Translations under genes and position numbers: made by a program
Shown: positions 57,891-64,000 of the stretch, piece after piece
Layout: the number at the start of each line of letters is the position of its first letter
How positions within the stretch are numbered: the first letter of the stretch is position 1
NCBI RefSeq assembly: GCF_025152575.1
Contig: NZ_CP102293.1
Location: 2,356,001 to 2,420,000 of the forward strand
Direction: 5' to 3'
Length of the DNA stretch: 64,000 bases
From: Subdoligranulum variabile
GTDB lineage: Bacteria; Bacillota; Clostridia; Oscillospirales; Ruminococcaceae
The notes under the pieces: generated by a model
The model's database searches: none
What the model was told of the DNA's origin: nothing
What the model saw: only the letters and a program-made list of their open reading frames with translations

Positions 57891-60800
57891 ATGCCAACCA
57901 AAGCAGAAATGTACGCGCAGATGGCGGAGAAGGTCGCGGTCCAGCTCACCGGCAGTTGGCAGGAGTGGGCGGGCTTTCTCACCAACGCTGCCCGACTCTA
58001 CAAGTATCCATTCCATGAGCAGCTGATGATCTACGCTCAGCGCCCGGACGCTACCGCCTGCGCCGAGTACGACCTGTGGAATGACCGCATGGGCCGGTAT
58101 GTGCGGCGCGGTTCCAAGGGCATCGCCCTGGTGGACGATTCCGGGGACCGGCCCCGCCTGCGCTATGTGTTCGATATTTCCGACACCGGCACGCGGGAAC
58201 ATTCCCGCACCCCCTGGCTGTGGACGCTGAACGAGGAACACACCGCGCCGGTCATGGCGATGCTGGAACGCAACTACGATGTGAGCGGCGGCGACCTGGC
58301 CCAGCAGCTGGCCGATGTGGCCGCCAAGCTGGCGGAGGAATACTGGGCTGACCACCGGCGGGATATTCTCCCTATCGTTGACGGTTCCTTTTTGGAGGAG
58401 TACGATGAGTACAACATCGAAGTCCAGTTCAAATCCGCCGCCACGGTCAGCATCACCTACGCCCTGATGTCCCGCTGCGGGCTGGAGCCGGAGCAATATT
58501 TCAGCCATGAGGACTTCATGCCGATCTTCGACTTCAACACCCCCGCCGTGATCGGGGCGCTGGGCACAGCCATCAGCCAGGCAAACCAGCAGGTGCTGCG
58601 GCAGATCGGCGTCACCATCCAGAACTATGAGCGCGCCAAGAGCGCGGAAAGGAGTGCCACACATGGAGAACAACCTGACTTACATTCAGAGCGGGGATTA
58701 CCTGATTCCCGACCTGCGCCTGAGCGAGCAGCCGCAGAAGCCCCTGGGCAAGTACGGCAGGATGAGGAAAGCCTATCTGAAGGAACACCGGCCCATCCTT
58801 TACAACCAGCTGCTGATGACCGAGAAGCTGTACCCGCACCTTCTGGAGATCGACGAGACGGCACAGAGCCGTCTGGAACAGATGATGCCGCAGCTGGCCG
58901 AGGAAGTGGGCGCGACGGAAGCGCTGAAAGCCGCCGACCCGATGCAGTGGGTGGGCCTGATGAACACCTGCAAAGCCCAGGCCGAGGAGATTCTGATGAT
59001 GGAACTTATCAACAGCTGACCCTAAACCTGTTCCTCTCCGAAGCGGAACAGATTCAACAGATCGACGAAGCAGAGAGTGTGAAAACGCCCTCTGCTTTTT
59101 CTTTTGCCCAGGCAGATATAGACCATGTTCTGCGGCTCGGCGGCAACACGGACCGCTTTCGGGAGCGTGTCGCTGTGGAATTTGAAAAGCAGAAGCCTAT
59201 TTCAGAAATCGCGGCGTATCTGCCAACCCTCTACCACGGCGGCAGCGGGGTCGGCAGTGTTACCGCATGGTACGCCGAGGACGGCATCCACCTTTCCCAC
59301 GGAAAATTCGCCCGCTATGACAGATCCGCGCAGCTTTTGTCCTGGCAGGACGCCGCCGAACGGATTGGGCAGCTTTTGGAAGTGGGCCAGTTTGCCTCCA
59401 ATGTGGAGCTGGCTGAGGCCGAAAGTTATGAACGGTCCCTGCTGGCAGACGAGTTTTGGAGCCTGTACCACGACTTAAGTGAGGAAGCCAGGAACGCCGG
59501 ATACCTGCAAAGCCTTTCCCTCATTCAAGGGAATGGTTTCCCGGAGGAGTCCGCGTGGCTTACCGGGCAGCTGGCAAATCCGGCGTTTCGGGCAGCACTT
59601 TTGGACGAGTATCAGCAGTTTTTGACTGCCCATCAGGATAACCGGGCGCTGCTGCGGTTCCATTATCACCACCTGGAAGGGATGCTGGCAAGGCTCCGTG
59701 ACCTGGACCTGCCGCGTAAAACCTTCTCTACCGAGCTGGCGGAGGTGCCATCGGCCAAGCGGTTTATCACAGAGGATGAAATAGATGCCGCTCTGACCAG
59801 CGGCAGCGGCATGGCAGGCGGTAAAGGACGTATTTTTGCCTTTTTCCAGGAAAGCCATACCGACAAGGAGAAGGTAGATTTTCTCAAGCACGAATATGGC
59901 ATCGGCGGACGTTCCCACGCCTTGTCCGGCGCGGCTGGCAGTGATGAATGGTATGACGGAAAAGGATTGCACTTCAAAAAAGCCGGATGCCCGGACGTGC
60001 ATCTCACCTGGGATAAAGCTGCCAAGCGGATCACCGCCCTGATTCAACAAGGGCGCTACCTTTCAGCGCAGGAGCAGGCCGAGTTGGAGCAGCGGCAGGA
60101 AGAAGCAGACCTTGCCGAAGCAGACGCTATGGCGGCGCAGCAGGCTGAACTGTCCATCCAGGATTCTTTGGAACAGTACAAACCCATTGTTCGCACCGCG
60201 CTGGAGGCGGATACCGCCTACCGCAACGCCTGCGGCCACTCGGATCACGAAAACGCAGTAATCGAGGGCAACGCCGCCGTGCGCCGGGCGGTGCTAAATT
60301 CCGGCGACCTGGAACTGATCCGGCTCTACTCCGATGTGCCGGAGTTCCGTCACCGCCTGCATGGCGAGGTCATTGACGAGACCTATCCCAAACTCCATGA
60401 GCTGCTGCGCCCACTTTCGGACAATGACATTGACCGAGCCATCCAGGACTGGAACGGCAAGATCGAAAGCAAGCACGCCGTTGTCCGCTACATGAAGGAC
60501 CACGCCCGTGAAAAAGACACCGCCGCATGGCTGGCCCATGAGTTTGACGGCGGCGACAGCAAAACTCCGTTTGCAGTACGCCCGGAAAGCCCCAATGGAA
60601 CGATGCTGCCCTGGCCCAAGGTGCAGCGCCGGATCGCCCAGCTTATCAAGGAAGATCGGTTCTATACCGAAGTGGAACAGGACCGTTTTGACAACATCGA
60701 CCCCATCGCCATCCGGGAAGCTCTGGCCGAGCGCGGCATCGTGAACGGCCAGGTGGTAGACCCGGAAAAGCTGGACAATGACCCGTTTATCCAGCAGGTC

Positions 60801-63800
60801 ATGGCCAACGTGGAACGTGCCGCCGGAGGGGATGAGCCGGAAGCCTACACCAGCCCAGGTGGCCGCACCTATCACCCAGGAGATGCCATAGACGCTTTCA
60901 TTGATGATAAAAGCCCCGTGGTTCGGATGGTTCTTGACCATGTGGACGAGGATTACATTTGGTACACCATGCCCAGCGTCCCTGACCAGGAGCCAGTAGA
61001 GATGCGGCGCGAAATATTTGAGAAATATCTGGACAATGGTGAGTTCCTGCCTGTACCTGTGCCGGACTTATCCGGCCAGCCCATCACCCGCGAGGGAGAC
61101 ACTCTCACCATCGGCAGCGGCGAACCTACCCATGAGATGGATATTACCGTATCGGATGAGGAAGATGAAGCCATCCGGCAGGCTATCCCGGAAACAGAAG
61201 CCCCCGCCACCTACGACCCCGCAACACCCCCTTACCATGTGGGTGATACGGTTTATCTGGACAATCAGGAGTACCAGCTCACCGAGCTGCGGGAAGATAC
61301 GGTGCAGCTGCTGCCCACCGGCATGAGCTACCCCATTTACCGGGTCGAGAGCCGGGAGCGGTTCGAGACGCTGCTGCGTGCGGACACCCGCAACGAAGCC
61401 ATCAACGACTTTTTGCCTGTAAACCCCGACACGGCAGACCAGGACCTGCGGGACGTGCTGGCCCACGGCCTGATCGGCGCGCCGGACAAGGCGGAGCTGT
61501 CCGAACTGATGCGCACCGGCAAGCCCAACCGCGAGATCGCCCAGTGGCTGGGCCGGGCCTTCCCCGGCATCGTGGAAACGATGGAGCTGGAGACCGGCGA
61601 CACCGCCGATTACCGCACCACGTCCGAAGGCATCGAGTTGGAAGTGCTGGATGCAGACGAAAAGCGGCTGGCCATGCTGTTCTTCCGCTGGGATGAGGTC
61701 GCGCCCCTGCTGCGCGGGCTGTATGCCCGCCAGCTGGACGGCTTTGGGCAGGAGCAGGCCGAACCGGCTATTGCCGCTGATACCACTGTCGAAGAACCTA
61801 TTGAAACCGCCAAGCCCACCGAGGAACCCACCGCCGAGACACCGGCGTTCCATTCCGAGCCGGTGACCGTCTATCCTGGCGAACAGAACCATCTGCCCTA
61901 TGATGTGGTGGTGGAGCGGCTGCACGTTAACCAGCCGGAACCTACGCCGCCGGAACCGCGTCCGCCTGAGAATTTCCGCATTCTGGACGATGACCTGGGG
62001 AAAGGCGGGCCAAAGGAAAAATTCTGGCGCAATATCAAAGCAATCGCCACACTGAAGCAGATCGAGCAGGAAAATCGCTATGCCACCCCGGAAGAACAGC
62101 ATATTCTCTCGCAATATGTGGGCTGGGGCGGGCTGGCGGACGCCTTCGACCCGGACAAACCCGCGTGGGCCGCTGAGTATGCGGAGCTGAAGGAACTGCT
62201 GACCCCGGAAGAATATGAAGCGGCCAGAGCCTCCACCCTCAACGCCCACTACACCAGCCCCACTGTGATTCGCGCCATCTACGACGCGGTAGAACAGATG
62301 GGCTTTCGCACCGGCAACATTCTGGAGCCGTCCTGCGGTGTGGGCAATTTCTTCGGGATGCTGCCGGAGAGCATGGCCGGCAGCCGTCTGTACGGCGTGG
62401 AACTGGATTCCATCAGCGGCCGGATTGCAAAGCAGCTCTACCCCAAGGCCGACATCACCGTGGCAGGATTTGAGACCACCGACCGGCGGGACTTCTATGA
62501 CCTTGCCATCGGTAACGTCCCTTTCGGACAGTATCAGGTGAACGACAAAGCCTACAACAAACTGGGCTTCAACATTCACAACTACTTTTTCGCAAAATCG
62601 TTGGACCAGGTGCGGCCGGGCGGCGTGGTGGCTTTCGTCACCAGCCGCTATACGATGGACGCCAAGGATTCCACCGTGCGCCGGTATCTGGCCCAGCGGG
62701 CCGAGCTGCTGGGAGCCATCCGCCTGCCAAACAATGCGTTCAAGGCAAATGCCGGAACTGAGGTCGTTTCGGATATTCTCTTCCTGCAAAAGCGGGACCG
62801 TCCGCTGGACATTACCCCGGACTGGACGCAGACCGGCCGGACCGAGGAAGGCTTCACGGTCAACCAGTATTTTCTCGACCACCCGGAGATGGTGCTGGGG
62901 CAGCCCACCGCCGAAAGCACCCAATACGGCAAGCAGGATTACACCGTGGTCCCCATCGAGGGGCTGGAGCTGGCCGACCAGCTGCACGATGCCGTGAAGT
63001 ATATTCACGGCACCTACCAGGAGGCCGCGCTGCCGGAGCTGGGCGAGGGCGAGGACATCGACGATTCCCTCCCGGCTGACCCGGATGTAAAAAACTATTC
63101 CTACACGGTGGTGGACGGGGCGGTGTACTTTCGGGAAAACAGCCGCATGGTGCGCCCTGACTTAAACGCCACCGCCGAGGCCCGCGTCAAAGGGCTGGTG
63201 GGGCTGCGGGACTGTGTGCAGCAGCTCATCGACCTGGAGATGGACGCCGCCGCGCCGGATGCCGACATCCGGGCGCAGATGGCCGAACTGAACCGCCGCT
63301 ATGACGATTTCTCCGCTAAATATGGCCTTATCAACGACCGGGCAAACCGGCTGGCCTTTGCCGATGACAGCAGCTATTACCTGCTCTGTGCGCTGGAAGT
63401 GCTGGACGAGGACGGCAGGCTGGAACGCAAGGCGGATATGTTCACCAAGCGCACTATCAAACCCCATGAGGCCGTCACCACCGTGGACACGGCCAGCGAG
63501 GCGCTGGCGGTCTCCATCTCGGAGAAAGCCTGCGTGGACATGGCTTATATGGAACAGCTCACCGGCAAAACCGGCGAGGAACTGGCGGACGAGCTGCGGG
63601 GTGTCATCTTCCGTGTGCCGGGCCAGACCGAACCGGACGGGACGCCCCATTATGTGACCGCCGATGAATACCTCTCCGGCAACGTGCGCCGGAAGCTGCG
63701 CCAGGCCCAGCGGGCGGCGGAACAGGACCCGGCCTTTGCGGTCAACGTGGAGGCCCTCACCGCCGCCCAGCCCAAGGACCTGGACGCTTCCGAGATCGAG

Positions 63801-64000
63801 GTGCGGCTGGGGGCAACCTGGATTGACAAAGAGTACATTCAGCAATTCATGTACGAAACCTTTGACACGCCCTTTTACCTTCAGCGCAGCATTGAAGTCC
63901 ACTACTCTGCATTTACCGCCGAGTGGCAGATCTCCGGCAAAAACGCTGTGGGACAGAGAGATGTGGCAGCCTATACCACCTACGGGACCGGCCGCGCCAA
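57891..64000 (+). CDS. giant N6-adenine methylase / helicase ICE protein (3' end beyond window)
   Basis: An open frame of 2036 codons continuing past the window; relatives are about 2,500-3,000 residues and end in a SNF2/DEAD-type helicase. Residues 1-90 hold an ArdC-N-like part (YPFHEQLMIYAQRPDATACAEYDLWNDRMGRYVRRGSKGIALVDD). Residues about 258-376 are a low-complexity Arg/Gly/Pro/Asp stretch that coincides with the nested tnpV gene. From about 600 come KGRIFAFFQES and HLTWDKAAKRITALIQQGRY modules. The N6-methylase has EPSCGVGNFFG near 1478 (AdoMet site) and IGNVPFGQYQV near 1541 (NPPF-like catalytic motif, with V for the first P). GGAAGGGAGG precedes the ATG. Likely protects or processes transferred DNA. 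Confidence 0.92.
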   Translation, partial: MPTKAEMYAQMAEKVAVQLTGSWQEWAGFLTNAARLYKYPFHEQLMIYAQRPDATACAEYDLWNDRMGRYVRRGSKGIALVDDSGDRPRLRYVFDISDTGTREHSRTPWLWTLNEEHTAPVMAMLERNYDVSGGDLAQQLADVAAKLAEEYWADHRRDILPIVDGSFLEEYDEYNIEVQFKSAATVSITYALMSRCGLEPEQYFSHEDFMPIFDFNTPAVIGALGTAISQANQQVLRQIGVTIQNYERAKSAERSATHGEQPDLHSERGLPDSRPAPERAAAEAPGQVRQDEESLSEGTPAHPLQPAADDREAVPAPSGDRRDGTEPSGTDDAAAGRGSGRDGSAESRRPDAVGGPDEHLQSPGRGDSDDGTYQQLTLNLFLSEAEQIQQIDEAESVKTPSAFSFAQADIDHVLRLGGNTDRFRERVAVEFEKQKPISEIAAYLPTLYHGGSGVGSVTAWYAEDGIHLSHGKFARYDRSAQLLSWQDAAERIGQLLEVGQFASNVELAEAESYERSLLADEFWSLYHDLSEEARNAGYLQSLSLIQGNGFPEESAWLTGQLANPAFRAALLDEYQQFLTAHQDNRALLRFHYHHLEGMLARLRDLDLPRKTFSTELAEVPSAKRFITEDEIDAALTSGSGMAGGKGRIFAFFQESHTDKEKVDFLKHEYGIGGRSHALSGAAGSDEWYDGKGLHFKKAGCPDVHLTWDKAAKRITALIQQGRYLSAQEQAELEQRQEEADLAEADAMAAQQAELSIQDSLEQYKPIVRTALEADTAYRNACGHSDHENAVIEGNAAVRRAVLNSGDLELIRLYSDVPEFRHRLHGEVIDETYPKLHELLRPLSDNDIDRAIQDWNGKIESKHAVVRYMKDHAREKDTAAWLAHEFDGGDSKTPFAVRPESPNGTMLPWPKVQRRIAQLIKEDRFYTEVEQDRFDNIDPIAIREALAERGIVNGQVVDPEKLDNDPFIQQVMANVERAAGGDEPEAYTSPGGRTYHPGDAIDAFIDDKSPVVRMVLDHVDEDYIWYTMPSVPDQEPVEMRREIFEKYLDNGEFLPVPVPDLSGQPITREGDTLTIGSGEPTHEMDITVSDEEDEAIRQAIPETEAPATYDPATPPYHVGDTVYLDNQEYQLTELREDTVQLLPTGMSYPIYRVESRERFETLLRADTRNEAINDFLPVNPDTADQDLRDVLAHGLIGAPDKAELSELMRTGKPNREIAQWLGRAFPGIVETMELETGDTADYRTTSEGIELEVLDADEKRLAMLFFRWDEVAPLLRGLYARQLDGFGQEQAEPAIAADTTVEEPIETAKPTEEPTAETPAFHSEPVTVYPGEQNHLPYDVVVERLHVNQPEPTPPEPRPPENFRILDDDLGKGGPKEKFWRNIKAIATLKQIEQENRYATPEEQHILSQYVGWGGLADAFDPDKPAWAAEYAELKELLTPEEYEAARASTLNAHYTSPTVIRAIYDAVEQMGFRTGNILEPSCGVGNFFGMLPESMAGSRLYGVELDSISGRIAKQLYPKADITVAGFETTDRRDFYDLAIGNVPFGQYQVNDKAYNKLGFNIHNYFFAKSLDQVRPGGVVAFVTSRYTMDAKDSTVRRYLAQRAELLGAIRLPNNAFKANAGTEVVSDILFLQKRDRPLDITPDWTQTGRTEEGFTVNQYFLDHPEMVLGQPTAESTQYGKQDYTVVPIEGLELADQLHDAVKYIHGTYQEAALPELGEGEDIDDSLPADPDVKNYSYTVVDGAVYFRENSRMVRPDLNATAEARVKGLVGLRDCVQQLIDLEMDAAAPDADIRAQMAELNRRYDDFSAKYGLINDRANRLAFADDSSYYLLCALEVLDEDGRLERKADMFTKRTIKPHEAVTTVDTASEALAVSISEKACVDMAYMEQLTGKTGEELADELRGVIFRVPGQTEPDGTPHYVTADEYLSGNVRRKLRQAQRAAEQDPAFAVNVEALTAAQPKDLDASEIEVRLGATWIDKEYIQQFMYETFDTPFYLQRSIEVHYSAFTAEWQISGKNAVGQRDVAAYTTYGTGRA
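58663..59019 (+). CDS. tnpV: TnpV family protein, nested in another frame
   Basis: A 118-residue TnpV protein: MENNLTYIQSGDYLIPDLRLSEQPQKPLGKYGRMRKAYLKEHRPILYNQLLMTEKLYPHLLEIDETAQSRLEQMMPQLAEEVGATEAL and following. The NxxxPDLxLxEQPxxPLGKYGRMRKAYLKEHR block is diagnostic. AAAGGAG lies 9 bases before the ATG. The whole gene sits inside the open frame of the methylase-helicase gene (57891 onward), shifted by one base; that frame has no stop across it. TnpV occurs in Tn4451-type and ICE systems with no known biochemical role. Confidence 0.85.
   Translation: MENNLTYIQSGDYLIPDLRLSEQPQKPLGKYGRMRKAYLKEHRPILYNQLLMTEKLYPHLLEIDETAQSRLEQMMPQLAEEVGATEALKAADPMQWVGLMNTCKAQAEEILMMELINS

Overview
The window looks like the chromosome of a high-GC, Gram-positive anaerobic gut Clostridium relative (Oscillospiraceae/Ruminococcaceae, of the Faecalibacterium-Gemmiger-Subdoligranulum kind). 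The grounds are an electron-transferring flavoprotein, the oxygen-sensitive 2-hydroxyacyl-CoA dehydratase/activase system, a tryptophan T-box in front of a TrpXYZ-type transporter, SEDS and LCP envelope proteins, and a long conjugative element of the Tn1549/CD1107-CD1108 family. The genus is inferred from gene content only.

Region 1 (1-35.9 kb) is ordinary chromosome. It begins with the end of etfA, then a lipoprotein and 5-formyltetrahydrofolate cyclo-ligase on the minus strand. A surface-polysaccharide operon follows (2.2-8.4 kb): rfbC, an ABC exporter pair, two tandem-domain GT2 glycosyltransferases and an odd free-standing FakA middle domain. Next are a minus-strand dehydratase/activase pair (8.5-12.8 kb), queH, a D-2-hydroxyacid dehydrogenase and a duplicated CmpB-type membrane protein. 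A promoter at 16.28 kb drives a cytoplasmic BMP-domain protein, a phosphoesterase, gpsA and a HAD phosphatase. Then come ftsW, a polytopic membrane protein and an LCP-family cell-wall ligase with an unusual C-terminal domain. The tryptophan T-box and transporter occupy 25.8-29.0 kb. The minus strand from 29.1 to 35.8 kb carries apbE with a DUF3783 gene, secA, and a queT-HAD-eamA operon.

Region 2 (35.94-36.5 kb) is a scarred integration site. A strong promoter runs into the 5' half of a tRNA-Leu that breaks off after the anticodon loop. An intact tRNA-Leu(CAA) with its own terminator follows, and then the last 65 codons of a tyrosine recombinase on the opposite strand.

Region 3 (36.5-64 kb, running off the window) is an integrative and conjugative element, all on the plus strand and often with ATGA-type overlaps. 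In order it holds parA/parB, small conserved proteins, a replication-initiator-like protein, a BRO-type antirepressor, PcfB, the VirD4/TraG coupling protein, Maff2 pilin-like protein, VirB6-like channel, PrgI, VirB4 ATPase, a CHAP-domain peptidoglycan hydrolase, a PP-loop (PAPS-reductase-like) protein, DUF4315, DUF4366, topoisomerase III, a CHC2-ArdC-YodL fusion, a TTRAP protein, and a very large N6-methylase/helicase protein (partial). A tnpV gene is nested out of frame inside the last one.

The most interesting points are the tnpV gene inside the methylase/helicase gene, the broken and replaced tRNA-Leu at the element boundary, the CTG-started PP-loop gene, two places where a promoter -35 box sits in the loop of the preceding terminator, and several unusual domain combinations (LCP plus a divergent EreA-like domain, ParB/Srx-like plus BMP, and the stand-alone FakA domain).
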